From assembly GCA_030562195.1 (NCBI GenBank), contig CM060200.1, positions 37,517,468-37,581,467 of the forward strand: 64,000 nt of DNA. Reading direction: 5' to 3'. The translations under genes were made by a program, and so were the position numbers. This DNA comes from Nipponacmea schrenckii. Its lineage: Eukaryota > Mollusca > Gastropoda > Lottiidae. Below, in pieces: positions 1 to 15,200 of this stretch. The notes beneath the pieces were generated by a model. It had not been told where the DNA came from. It saw only the letters and a program-made list of their open reading frames with translations, and ran no database searches. How positions within the stretch are numbered: the stretch's first letter is position 1; each line of letters begins with the position of its first letter.

Positions 1-107
1 AAGTCCCAAATACCTTCCACCTAACACATAACACATAACATTACATATTCTGTATGAAAAAAATGCTTAACTTGTATGTGTTGTGAAATGTCATTATAAA
101 AACCTAC

Positions 108-240
108 CTTTGATGATACAACAAGTTGAACTAATTTGGGAGCATTGCGTAAAACTTCTACAGCATCAGAATGAGTCAGTCCAATCAAACTTTTCCCATT
201 TATCATCAATAATTCATCATTTCTTTTTAACCTACCATCT
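108..240 (-). CDS. PDZ scaffold gene, exon 4 (second half of PDZ2)
   Basis: Acceptor TTTATAG/AGATGG completes the Arg codon begun in exon 3. The exon encodes the central PDZ2 strand and helix (D-E-L-L-M-I-N-G-K-S-L-I-G-L) and the last strand V-Q-L-V-V-S-S-K. It ends at AAAG/GTAGGT at 107. The next exon is outside the window. Confidence 0.85.
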
Positions 241-3200
241 CTATAAATAACAAGAAATGACAAAGATAATTAGAGTTTTCTCCCTTTATACAATATGAAG
301 TTTCAAAAAATAAAAAATGGTGAATAAATGTTGAATGAATGATTATAGCTATAACTATATCCAGACGTACAGAAGGAAAATTTTAATATTAAATATAAGG
401 AGTGCAAATAACTCTAACTTCTTAATTCAAAGGGTCTTGGTCTCACCAATGATATTCACTAAGACTATGCCTTAGAAATAAGGGAGTAAAACAGAACATA
501 ATCTATATCTCATCAAAAACATCTATTACAAAACATGTTATATCCCTGAAAATTAAAAAACAACATGATGACCTACCTGTTAGCTGCTCCTTCTTCAGTA
601 ATTCCAGCAACAAAAATACCGATATCACCTTTCTTGGAACCCTTCCCTCCTGCTATATGTATTCCTAAACCATTCTCATCTTTAAGAAGATGGATTTTAG
701 TCACAATTCTCCTCTGAAATAATGATTATGAAACATTCAATGAAACAAATAATGCCAGTATGTCAAGTCAGAAGTAGAAAAAAAAATATGAACTGTGTTT
801 ACCTTCTGTTTTGAGATCCTATGTATTATGCCTTTATAACAATTATTACAAGACATATTGTGAATGCCATCTTATAAACAATAATAATAGTTTAAATCTT
901 ATATATAGAGAGAAATAAAGATTAACATAATATCTCCTTTCATAGTGAACTTCATAATGCCTGTGTATCATGACATTTATGATTTTTGTTTATGTCAGAT
1001 TTCTGATCTGCTGATGTTTATTTTCAAATTGAAAACAAGAGATTAATTTTTGCTGACAGCTTCAAGTTAGAAATAGATATGTTCTAAGTTTCATGTTCTC
1101 GAGTTTCCAGAAACCATATACGTACTATGATTAAGCATTGTCAAGCTTGAGATGAAATAGATGACAAGGAATCAATATTTATCTATATAAATATATTCTC
1201 CTTGTTTATTAATATCCTGAATATTTCATAAGTTGCTTTGAGAAACAATTGATTGTTTTGGTAATTTTTGTGTGAATTATTTCTTATTGTGAAAAGAGTC
1301 TCGATAAATCATTTATTTTGTCATATATATAACAAAAGCTTGTAATAGATCGTCACAAGAGTAGGTCTATTTATTCAAACTAATACATGAAAATGATCCA
1401 GTGGCTAGCTTAGATTGCCAATGACCGTGGCAATAGGTGACATCTCTGTAAACTGATATGAGCATTTCTGTTGCTAATAAAATTTTGATAAGGACTTTCC
1501 AGAGTTAAGCCTTAATTTACCTTGTTTGCAGACACAGGAGAAGATGAAGCACTATTAGGATAACTTTCAGATGGACAGCTACAAACTGTTGCAGGAGAGC
1601 CTAATTCACCATTACGATTGTCATTTGATTTGAGTAAATTACGTTCTACAAGTCGTCTCAATGGAGTCACACTGGTGCTTGATGATTTACTGTGACTTCC
1701 ACTGGATAATGATTCACAACTAGCACATTGTACGCCATTGTCATTTACTAACGTTGAAGATGATGTCTGCCTCTGAAGGTCAACCATATTGTCATTTCTC
1801 TGATTGCACTGTTTTGAGTTGCTATTTGCCGACCAGTTGACAACATCTTCTACAGCAGAAGTACTATGTGTTCTGTGATTACAGTTTTCACAATAATGAT
1901 ACTGACATCCTTGACAACCCCCATTGTTATTCAATGGTTTGCCTTTTAATAAATTATATTTGGGGATATTTACATAAATTACTTTATCTTCTGGAGTAGA
2001 AGAATCAGCAAATACATCATCATTGGAAATGCTTAATTCAGCATTTGAGGAAGAAAGAGTACCATTTGCCGGCACCCTACCATTAGAGTTGGGTATGCCA
2101 TGTCCAGTGTTAAATTCACTAGGTAGACAAGTTGTGGATTGAGACATAGCTTGACAATACAGTCCGATTGATCCTACTGGTTTGCTATTCTGACTAATCT
2201 GACTTTGTAGGGATGATGTTTGACGAACAGGAAGTGGTGGTGGTGCAGAGGGTCTTCTACGTCTCCTTCTCAAGGTCATGGAAAGATGACCACTGTCAAT
2301 GGCATTTTTTAAAAGTAGTCTGAAAATAAAAAATATGTTTTTGAAAATAAAAGACAAAGTGATCCTAAAGTATTGCAGGAGGCTTAAGTTATGAATTTAA
2401 ATTATAACTCATCTACAAGGATTTACCTAAAATAAAATAGATATAATATGTCCATATAAACTAAATAACGATGTCAAATCTGAAAAATAAATTTTAAAAA
2501 AAGGAAGACATTTTAGCATCTGTTAAAATAAAATATAAAATAGCTATCCATAATAATATTTCAAAACCAAATCTCAACCTAATAACTTTTGATGTTGTCA
2601 TTTTCTTTACTGTATCAAAATTGAATTTGATTTTCTCTGCTTTCTGCAACATCTTGTCAGTGTGAAGATTCAATAAACAATAAACTATGTGACAACAGAG
2701 GTAATTTATATACGTAAAGCAATCAACTAGTATCACAGTTTGACTCACTGACATATTTTACAGTTTTTATATTAGCAGGTTATTAGAAAGTATTGCCAAA
2801 CAATAAAAAGATCGTCACAGAAAGAAAGTTTTAGTTTCATTGTACATGTACCATGTACAAATTAAGTAAATAACATATTATGTGTACAAGCCACCCTCTT
2901 GAATCATGAAGTTAAAAGTTAAAATCCATTGCATTATACAGAAAAAATTTAAAATCATTTTGAAAAATTCAGAACAAATAGAATTATGGACATTCCTGAC
3001 AAACAGAACAAAAAATCCACAGAAGTAAGGGTGGGATTTTTTAGGCACACTTTCTCTACCCTCCTCTTATACTATAAGGAGACAAGGTATCTTATACAGA
3101 TTTTCACTCTACAAGTAACCATGAGTCATGTTAGTCTCCAGTTCACCAGTTGTAATAAGTTATTATCCTGTTTTAATTACACAAAAATAAGATGTCAATC

Positions 3201-6200
3201 AAAATAAAATCTAGATCCTGTTAGCATGAATCTAATGTACTCTATTATCAATATACTCTTTTATTTGACAAGTGATCAAAATGAATTGAAATAAAATGAA
3301 GGTAGTTTTACGTCCTACTTTTCTGCACCTTCTATGCTAATGAAGATGGGCAACACCATGCATGCTTCATTATAGGAAATTTTGCCAGGACAGAGGCATT
3401 AGCCTTCTATATTTTAGATTTCCAACTGTCAAGGAATCTTTAAAGTCTACAGCCTGTAGCAAAAGGATGCTCTGTTTATTGTGGCATCCACTAACTTTCA
3501 TCACTGGCAAAGGGAAACCAGCTTAAAAAAAATCAAGTCATCTCTGAACAGTTGACCTTCAGGATAGGGTGCAAGCGTCTAACTTACTGGGCTAAAGCAG
3601 CCCCCCATCTCATGCTGTGAATAAAAGGAAATTGGGTCTATCTTTCTAAACTTGGAATTGAACAAGATAGAGAAGAAATCTCTTCAAGATATATTCATGT
3701 TTATTTCTCCTAGTCATACATATAATCTAACAGGTTGTCAGCCAAGTTAAAAAACAAACAAGCTTCTATCTAGAATAGGTCTATTACTGGCAGTGTTATC
3801 AACTCCTACAGATAAGGTATCACTGATAGGGGGAAGTTTCTATCAGAAATAATTTCAAGAGATCAAAGTCTCAAGTTTGGAATTAGATATGAATTACTTA
3901 TCTTCAGGAATTCACAAAATTTAAAAGTTCTAGTCACCTGATCTTCTGTAACTCCAACAAAGTTTTTTTTAGTTTGTTCTTCATGTCTCATTTTTGTCCC
4001 TCAAAAAACAATTGTTTTGATTTTCAATGCAGGAGTCTGTTACATTAAATTTATAGTAAATCATATGTACATACCAAGAATAAAAATATCCATGTTATTT
4101 CCTTTGAATTCGCAGCTTAATTCCTCTAAAATGTTGGCCGGAAAATGATGTAACTTGAGCATCATATATTGCATAAAGTCAAAGTTATCTAGTATTACAT
4201 CGCCACCTATTGACAAAATTCAGCACAGCGCTATCGTCATGCATCCTATTTTCAGCTACTGGTAGCTATTTTTTCTTGTTTCAAAAGATAATAAAATTAT
4301 GTTTTACGCGTGGCTAGGAAGTTTTTCTCTTGCTCATCAGTTTCTATTTAACCTGGTCACAAGATATATTCAAGGGAAATATTATTTTATTTTACTTCAT
4401 TGATGATTTCATACTGTGATGACATTGTAATTTTAATGTGGAGTGAATTCTAATCAAAAATATTTTATAACACGACATCCACAAATATGGTTCAAAGTTC
4501 GCATCTTCGTTAACTTGGCATAACATTACATGATGTATATAAGCAATTTGTTTGTTATAAAAAGGACCTATATTGCCGATACTAATATCCAAACTCAGGC
4601 ACTTAATGCCTTACTCAATCATTACAATCTAGTGCAGATGTACTTAAATTAAAATACAAATTATACAATATATCACTAACAAATCCACCATAATCTAGTA
4701 GAGAAGAATAGACTTATTCCAACTCAGACACATCAAGTCAACACCCCTAGATAATTAATAAATCTTCTTTCTATATCAATAATCCAGAAAACAAAACAAT
4801 GTAAAATCTAGGTCAGTAGAGCACTAGGGTATCTATTATATAATAAACATTTTAATAAATAATGAATATTTTCCTTCTTTATATATAGAATAATAGCTGA
4901 GAAATATGAATAACTAGAAATACCAAGCATACAAATTATTGAAGGATTAGTCACATGTGTACAAGATTAGATATTTTATAGTATCTCTTAGTCCCTTTTC
5001 ATTTTAATATTCTACTTTTGACAGGCTTTTTAACATTCTTTTGTGATTATCTGGTGTCAACAATGTATTTGTCAATGTATGTTGTACACCCACAGCTAGA
5101 ACTGAATATAATAGCAGCTTGTTTGGGATGTATTCAAGATGCATCTATATTTTCCAAGAATAATTAATCAAGTTAATAAAGATTTTGTCTTTATTAGAAA
5201 AGAGGTTTTCTAGAAATTGTTATCTTCATCATTAACTTTTCTGAAAAATATGAATTTCTGAATTCTATGTCCTATATAAAATTAACCCCTGCCTTATGTC
5301 TGTGTTGTCATACTTTTATATAGGTTTGACTAATATAAGCCAAACAGCTGGTACAGAAAGGACAGTGGCAGAAGTGAAAAGCAAAAGTTTTATAATACTT
5401 GAGTAAAAGAAGTTGGATTGGTTTCTTTTAAGAGTAAAAGAAGATACATTTTAATACTTCAATATAAATTATTTTAATTGATAGGCAGATCAGTAGGATA
5501 AAAAGTATGTTTTAAAATGAAATTCAACAGGTTTTCTTGTCTTCATATCAAGGTACATTTATAGCTTCTATTTGCAAACACCAATATTCAGTTTGAAGAC
5601 AAAGGTCTTGATTCCAGAAGACTTGGACGTCATAATCTAATCATTGTTTTATAATTTGTTGAAGTTGGATAGGAAATAGTAATGAGGGGGGGGGGGGGGG
5701 TTGAGGGGGTGGGGGTGCGGTGGGGTTGTGTTTCAGCTGTAAGTGACTATAATCATATTATTATCACTAATCTAAATTACTCTAACTGTAAAACAATTTG
5801 AAATCTACCAGGATGGAGCAACTAATTATTTCCTTGATGAACATAAAAGGTGAGAGGATCATCTGCCAGGTGGAAACTGAACTCTTGACTTCGAGGTCAT
5901 TAATATAATTGAGGAATATCAGCTGTGTTTAACCTACAGGATGTGGTCAGTCTTATCTACTCTACTGATCTAGTTTTAACATTGACCTCCTCTTCTCACA
6001 TTAAAGAGAAAAGTTCACAGTTAATTCTGGCATCAATCAAGTTAATTAACTAGGTAATGAAAGATAAGGGAACTTAATGAGTTCTGTTTCCTTTCAGTAA
6101 GATGCAGTACTTTTTTGTTAAAGATTTCAATCCTAGGCCTTCTTCTTGCATTGTGCCTTCTTCCATTACAAGTGCCTGAGTACTTAATCTACTTAAAATT

Positions 6201-9200
6201 GGTCTCATTGAAAACAAAAAATACCTTTATACTATTTTCGTTAATTTCCTTGTAAACATTATTAAAAAATTGACACTTAAGTACCGGTAACAATTAATTT
6301 GCCTCAATTTTCTCCAAAAATATTATTCTTAGCAAGGCCTTCTACATTTGATTTTTAGAAATACTCTACACATGGCATTCAGGTTACTAAAGTGTAATAA
6401 GGAATGAATATCTCAAAGCCAACGCACACTTGCCAACCTCCTGCACAGTCTTTTTAATGTTGAAGATATTAGCCTCTAACATATATATAAATTTTATACA
6501 TCTTGCCTTTAAACAAAAAAAATGAGCCATGAGCTGACAATGCAGAATAAATGTGGATCAAACATGCCAAATAGGTACAGATACTGACATTGGGACCATC
6601 ACACACTGATTTTCAACATAAATATGATCATTGTATTTGCTGGACTTGAACATGACACCTTTCAATGGATCCTTGTGGTTGCAATCTGTGAATACCAAGA
6701 ATACTATTCTCTTTAATTAATCAATTAAAGTTTATCAAGATCCATATCCGCGTCTGTCCGTCGATCGAAACAACTGACCAATAGCCAAATAACAACAGAA
6801 TCATCCTTGATTATTCAAATGAAACTGAAACTCAAAACAGTTCTGTCATGTGATCATCGTAATTGATGTATGCTGTAACTATTTGATGAATTTTGTACTG
6901 AACTCAAGGTGAGATGAATCATAGCTCTAGTAAGCTCCTTTAAGTGTTATCTTACTTACTCATGTCATTAAGTAACTAATTACCTTTTCATTTAAAATAA
7001 CGACCTCATTAGTAAATTTAATATCCAATCAGTTCTTTTATTAAATTAGTAGGCCTACTCTTAATATGAACTTTTAGTGTTTAGCAATGATTTTATCAAT
7101 TTCTTTGAGAAAAAAACAACCGTAGATTTCAAACCATGTTCTATTTCAGCAGTCACAATTTGTGGAATCTAGTATCAAATGAAAACATGAACAACATCAC
7201 AGCTTGTCAAAAAAAATCATTTCATCTTTCAGACATACATTAATATTTCATGACAGAAGACAATTTAATGGTAATCTACCTCCTAAATATTACTTTTGAT
7301 GATTGTTTTCATCAATAAAGGCACTTGGACCAGGATATATTGTAATTCTATTGGTACATATCAATATTCTTAATTTCTTACAGCTGTTCTATGCAACTGT
7401 TGACTTAAGTTTTGAATATAAATGTTATGATATTTCCTTGCTATAGTTCCAAAGTAATGTCTATTTTTTGAAAGGGATGAAGATCTACACTTGGGTTCTA
7501 ACCAAAATTTAAAATTCTTAAGAGAGAAATCTAACTAGTTTAAGTTGGTAATAACTTACTGCCAAGTTCTTACTACTGTCAGAAAACTAAAATAACATCT
7601 AATTAAGCCTGACATTTAACCATATATTTATTAGTATAAATATGTAAATTAATACCTATAAATTTTTATCTGAACACTTGCAAAAACCTCTTCCCTGTAT
7701 CTTTATTATTATTGAGTCCTTACTGGGAAGTTTATGTCGATGCCTAGACCAGTTCTATGTTCATTAACTATTTGAATTACTACTCATCCTACACAAGCTT
7801 CATGTTTTTAAATCAGGAGAGATCACCCAGTTAATTCATGTTGTTAGATTCATACTTAACTCCCTTGTTTCCCACAATCTTTCAAAGTTTCTAGTTCTAC
7901 TAGCGAAGTTGCTTAGAATCCCTGAAACATACCTAAAGATATCCATGTGGTGCCATTTGAGTTCCTCACCTCAACATGGAATAATATATAAATATTAATA
8001 TATCCATACTCTCAAAATGGAATCCGAATTAAAATACAGTAAAAAATTATTTATTTCTTAATATATTATAAAGAGATTGAGAAACACCAGTACTGTGTTG
8101 GTGGTTATATTTCAATAGAAATCTTGGCATTATGGTGATATTTATTATTTTTTCTTGTGATAACCTAGTTTAACCTATTCGGGGTGTTTGTGATAAATGA
8201 TATAACATTAAAATTCCAGACTCTATGGCTACTGTCTCCTATATTGCCTCTAAATTTAGCCTAATTCTCCAAAATGATTCACAACTTTGATTGTATATGA
8301 TGCCTTAAAACTTTACTTAACTGGACTCAGTACATTATTACTTCCAGTATCAACAACCATGCAAATGATAAGATAAATCTCTCATCAAAATGAAATGAAA
8401 TGAATGGAGTTTTACGTCCTACTCTTCTGCACCTTCTCATAAAAATACAATCTTAACATCAGTGAGTGACCCACATATAAACTATGCAGGAAATGATCAA
8501 CAGAAGTAAAGAATGTGTAACATGTAAAGGTTAAAAAGGTCCCAAGATATTTGTTAGTGTAAAATAAAGATATGTATTACTAAATAATAGCTTCCAAATG
8601 TTCCTGGTATTTCTAGAGAATTTATTTATATTTAGTGTTTATTCAGACTTGGTCAGTTCCTTGTGGCACCTGCCTGTTTATATTTTGTCTGAGAAAACAG
8701 ATCAAATTTCAATCATTAATGTTAGTTTGAAAGAGATTTGTTTGAGGTTTTAATTTAATTTGCAGAACAAAGGCTTTCAACCAACTAAAAGTGTTTTAAT
8801 GGTTCAAATAGACAAATGTCCATATGTTCTGAATTATAATTTGCTTTTCAAAATTATTTTTTCGGATTCATATTGGTTGGTTTGAGCCAATGCTGTAATT
8901 TTAACATGCAAATTTTTTAGTTATTCTGTAAGATGCAGGCCCCACTGCTCATAAAATAACAAATAATTCAAAGAATAAAGGACAAAATTTATTCCAGAAA
9001 AAATCTCATCATTTTTTTTATGAGCACATCGTGTCAGATGCCATATTTGTTCAAATTTTCAGTTTCATTAAAATCCATAGAATAGTGTAGCTTCTATAGT
9101 GTCTACTACTTATATTAGACCAACGGACCCAAGGACAGGGGTGATGACAAGATACGTCCACATATTCATGTTGGCGTATAAAAAATACAACTTTCAAATT

Positions 9201-12200
9201 TCTTTTTTCAGTCACCAAAATATGAAACTAATTTAAACTGAAGATGGAATTCGAGAAACTCTTCGGACATAATTTCTATAATTCAAATAATCATTAATGT
9301 AATATAAATATTCAATAATCAAATCACAGGACATTTTTTCCCATCTCCTGCTGAATACAAAATGTCATTGTCAAATTTCACTGGTAGAAAGTCGGTCAGT
9401 GTTTTGTTTATTTTTTTTTCTTGAAACAAAACAGCTGTATAGAATTTCAATGACTCACTCTCTTTCTCTATTTTATGACAAGTTGAAACTCAGAATCTGT
9501 GATACTTTAATACAATTTACACTACTGTGGATTTAATTTGAAATTAGCTCTATTTGACATATGGTACAGGGTTTATTTAATGTGTGTTATGTAGAATAAC
9601 GTAGTCATGCAATCTCAGAAGGTCCCCTGCCATTCTGTATATAGCTGTTATCCTAACTTGACATTTCTTTTGGAGTGCAGTCAAGAAAAAAAAATGTTAT
9701 GAAATTCTAACCATGTACTAATAATTTTTAAAAAATGCTGAATCACATGAAATACACAAATAATGACAATAATAACTGGGATTAAAGATATTTATCTCAA
9801 ATCAATTTATTGAATAGAAATAGAATAAGTACAACTATTCTCAGATATGTTTCCATTCAAGTGCTTTAAGTAATACTGTCCTTTACATTCAGTCATAAGT
9901 ATAAAAAGTTCAACAACACAGCAAATAACTATATTCAGTTGTAAAAGCTCCAAAGGTTAAAAGAAATGAAACTAATAATCTTATACTTAGTAGACAAGAA
10001 TTGGTACCAAATTTCTAATAGAGGTCAGAGCATTTCCTTTATATATGTATGTATTTTTAGTCCTGGAATGGAACCCAAGTGTCCTACCCGTGTCTGACCA
10101 CAGTCCAAAAACACATTGATTGTAGCAGTTCCCTACTTCAACATTTCATGTCAATACCAGCAAACAAGATTCTTGTTAATAAAACATACAACTAGTTCAT
10201 AAAAAATGCATTAATTCAAGCTCCCAGACTTTTAATGACAAGTTTTACATAAAATAACACACATGAGAGATGAAAAGAAAATAGACAACATCTGAATTCA
10301 GCTGGTAATGTCATCAAATCAGCGACCAGACACAATAAATTGACTTTCAAATTGAGTTGTAATAGAATCAGCTTTTATGTAGAGAATATCAAAACTGACT
10401 ACATTTAAATCCCATGAAAATAGACTTTCTAGTGTTCTATTGTTTAGTGACATAAATACAATGATGTGAAATAGACTTAACTACTGGAAATAGAAAAGCC
10501 ATGCAATGTGCAAAGAGGGAAATTTTTAGTCTAACCAATCTTGATTCATATGTGTAAAGACCTCATTACTTCCTTAGTTTATTGACTCATTTAAACTATA
10601 TAATTCTAGCACCTCTGACCTGTATCACTGACCGAAGAAAACCTATATTATTCAAACGGACTATGTAATATCCGGGTTGCAGTCCCAATCCTATTACATC
10701 CCGCTTTGAAATCTTTTACATAGAGCACATAAGGAATTGCAATGAGCAAATTAATCAAGATAAAGATGATTCAACCACATCAAAAGTTTTTAAAAGTGAT
10801 GTAAGAATTTGTTAATAAGATATTCTAGAATGGAGGAAGAGGAAGACTAAATAGGAATTTAAATAATTACTACAATATTCAAACCATACGGAAAGTATTC
10901 ATTTTCATGAATGAATCATCATCATTGCTAACATTCAAACAAAGAAAATAATTGCACCAAAAAAAAATAAACTTCACATTTTGGAAAAAATACCGATACC
11001 CTACCTTAATGAAAACACCAAATATCTTGCCAATAACCTTTCACAACATACAAAGAAAGCAAAAACTGTTTAAACTTAAAGCATGCATATAATGAGATAA
11101 TTTCAAAGCCAATAAAATCTTTACCTCAGACATCTGGTTCCAATTATTAACAGAAATATAGAAGAAAATCAGGTTCCTTGTTTTAAAATTAGCTTTGAAA
11201 TCAGGAAGCAGGAAGGCAGGAAATTCCTATTATCACTTATATTATCAAGAATATGTAGGATAATTTTTAGCACCGAGAAGGCTGCTATAATAAATTATAT
11301 TTAATTCTATTTCTCTCAATCTTATCATACCAAATATAATATATAAGTTTTTAAATTTCAAATCCTCAAATCATGTTCATATACTAAGCCAGATGTACTC
11401 TATATGTTTTGATGAATATAATGATTTTAATGTCTATATAATTGCTGCTATTGACTACCTCCAATAGATTTTAATATATTTCCTATAAAACAGCTGTTGT
11501 GTAATTCAATTAGGCATTAAATTATAAATCAAACAGACAAATTCAAAATATATGTAAAAATTGGACTTATTTGTGTTCTTCTTTCAAACAAAATACTTCG
11601 ATATATGGAATAATTGTTTGAGATTTGGTACTATATTTATAATGTTATCATGACCACAATTTACAGTATCATATATTTTAACAATATTTAAAATTCAAAC
11701 ACAATTTCCATATAAAAGTCTATATGGAAGTCTGGCAAATAATACAATAGTTGAATCTATCCCAATATATGCTGAAGGTGGCTAAGTCTAGTTGAAATAC
11801 AATGTTTGTGTTTATTTGGTATATAGTTTGGAAAGAAGAGGCACTGTTTATTGTGTAAGTTAACAACCTGAGTCAAAATATAAACCTGGAATTTCTAATA
11901 GGTTATTGTTTCCAAATATATAAATAAGCGATTCTAGATTGGATACAGTATCTAAATATATAAATAAGCAATTCTAGATTGGATACAGTATCTAAATATA
12001 TAAATAAGGGATTCTAGATTGGATACAGTATCTAAATATATAAATAAGCGAATAAGGGGTTCTAGATTGGATACAGTATCTAAATATATAAATAAGGAAT
12101 TCTAGATTGGATACAGTATCTAAATATATAAATAAGCGATTCTAGATTGGATACAGTATCTAAATATATAAATAAGGGATTCTAGATTGGATACAGTATC

Positions 12201-15200
12201 TAAATATATAAATAAGGGATTCTAGATTGGATAAAGTATCTAAATTTTATAAATAAGGAATTCTAGATTGGATACAGTATCTAAATATATAAATTTAGGA
12301 ATTCTAGATTGGATACAGTATCTAAATATATAAATAAGGAATTCTAGATTGGATACAGTATCTAAATATATAAATAAGGGATTCTAGATTGGATACAGTA
12401 TCTAAATATATAAATAAGCGATTCTAGATTGGATACAGTATCTAAATATATAAATAAGGGATTCTAGATTGGATACAGTATCTAAATATATAAATAAGCG
12501 ATTCTAGATTGGATACAGTATCTAAATATATAAATAAGGGATTCTAGATTGGATACAGTATCTAAATATATAAATAAGGGATTCTAGATTGGATACAGTA
12601 TCTAAATATATAAATAAGGAATTCTAGATCGGATACAGTATCTAAATATATAAATGAGGGATTCTATAGGATACAGTATCTAAATATATAAATAAGCTAT
12701 TCTAGATTGGATACAGTATCTAAATATATAAATAAGGGATTCTAGATTGGATACAGTATCTAAATATATAAATAAGAGATTCGATAATATCAAACTACAT
12801 AGGGATAAGATTTTTTGTCAAACTAAAGACCAAAACAACCTGTTATGATCTTTAACACATTATAAGTTAGATTCCATCCTGGACAGTATTAGTTAGAGTT
12901 GTGTGGTAAAGTTATCACTTAACATCTACTAATATATAATAACTTTACCATTCACAAAACACATGAATTTATAGGTTACATGGTACTATATTACATTGAA
13001 TACATGACAAGATAACATACACCAACCCTGTAAATAAACTACCAATATAAATACCAGCAACATATATTTCAGCATCATGAATACCTGTAAGGTGCCTTAA
13101 AAAGCTATGGAGGATTACCAGGCAGTTAACATTGTCAAACAATAACCATAAGTGAATCAGAAGATGTATCTGAGCTACATGCATTCCTTCCTGAGAGTCC
13201 ACAAGGCTAAGTAATAATTAATGAATTTCTAGAAGTATTTTCAGCTTCTGGTTATATAGTAATAATGACCTTAACTCAACAAATATGTAATGACCTTATA
13301 ATGACCATTCCATGTACTCCACATTTTTCTTTCCTATTACTCTTAATCCACAACAATTACAAACAAGTTAAAACCAAGATAGTGAATTAGATGAAAGTAA
13401 AAGTATACAATTCTAGTTATATAGTAATCTATGTTATGTTATATAATGCCAGCCAAGAATTTGCCTAATCTTGAACTCTAGTTGACTATGTAGGTTAATT
13501 AATAATGATCAGTTTTGTGTTATATTTGTAGTTAATCAAAAATAAGTGGATACTATTCAGTTCATTTCCACAGTCAAAGTGCAACAAGGTTATATTTCTG
13601 AAGACTTTGAAGCAACTTTCCCACCGTTAGATCCTATATTTTTTCAAAAATGTGAAGTAACTCTTTTCTTTTTAAGCCCATTACTTCTTTTCAGCCATTT
13701 GCCTAAACATGCAATGAATGTTTAAACATTCTTTTTCAAAGACATTGGTAATTTGGATGGATTGCCTTTCAAGATGGACTAAAATATAGTAATCCCACAT
13801 TCTATAATTTAGAGAACAATGATGAAAAATTCCTTACAATGACCTAATTTACATTCACCTTCCTACAAACTTTTTTAGCTATTTACATTATATAATAACA
13901 TTCTTTGTAGAAAAAAATCAGATTTCCTTGTATAATAGTGCAAAAAAAGAAATGAACTAATCCTAGATTAACCTGAATTGATTTATTATTGTTATATCCA
14001 GTTTGATATTGGCCCACATTATGATATAACAGAATAAGCGTAATTGTTAGCTATTACTTGTCTTAGAGAGTATTATAAAGATAATAAGAAGGATAATGAT
14101 ATTGGTTTGATAACTCATTATTCATTTTATCAACATTTATATATAATATGAAATAATCAGATATAAGTGGGGATTCTCTTAACATAGTCGATTCACTCAC
14201 GGAATCCTAAATGATTTACACATCAATATCAATCATAAAACATCATGATGCTAAAGATGTTGAATTGAAATGAATGGAGTTATTCATCCTACTCTTCTGC
14301 ACCTAATGGGCTATGAAGACAATGCCATGTAGTGTTGAATGAGAGGATATTTGCCAAATCAGCGGCATTAGCCTTTCCAACTGATGAGGGATCTTCAATT
14401 CAACTGTCTCATTCAAGCAACTAGATGCTTTGTCAATGTAAACCCCTTCCAAAGGGAAACAATCTGAAAGTTTATCTCGACCTTTGCCAGGATTAAACAA
14501 TGGATCTAGATTCTAGACCAAGAATCTAAATCACTGAGCCACTGTGACTCCCTTAAACATGTTGAGGTTTGGTATAATGTTTTATGAGATTGAAATAAAT
14601 AAATGGACAACTATTTGAATAACATGACTTTTTGAATGATTTTTCGAATAATGGAATTGGATAACTATTGTAAAAGCAGTATTGACCTTGAGCACGACTC
14701 AACTATGAAGTCATATACCGCACAAAGGTCTAAACAAAAAACAATGAAACATATTCACAGTAAACACTTTCAATTAAAAACATAATATTAACCATCTAGA
14801 TCTTCATTTCAAAATCATATTTGAAATATAGTGATACATTTATATTTACAATAAATTTTATTATTTATTTGTAAAAACAGCACACATACAATGATTTGCT
14901 TTATCATGAAAGCATCTTTTTCCTTACATAAATCACTGACAAGCAGAATCTTTGTTAGAAAAAATAAATACAAGCACTAATTTAACTGAACTAGAGAAGC
15001 TCCCAAAATTACAAATAATGCAAACTCACAAAGACACAATGACAATGATAGAAAATCACACACACAAAGAATAGAGGATATCATTGTCAATAAAAAACCA
15101 ATATGGTTAGTAACAAAAATATCTACATGTGATGCCAAAAGATAAGTCTGTAACACCTCAAATTGGAGTATATCAAAAACTAGGCAGACAATCTAGTGTT

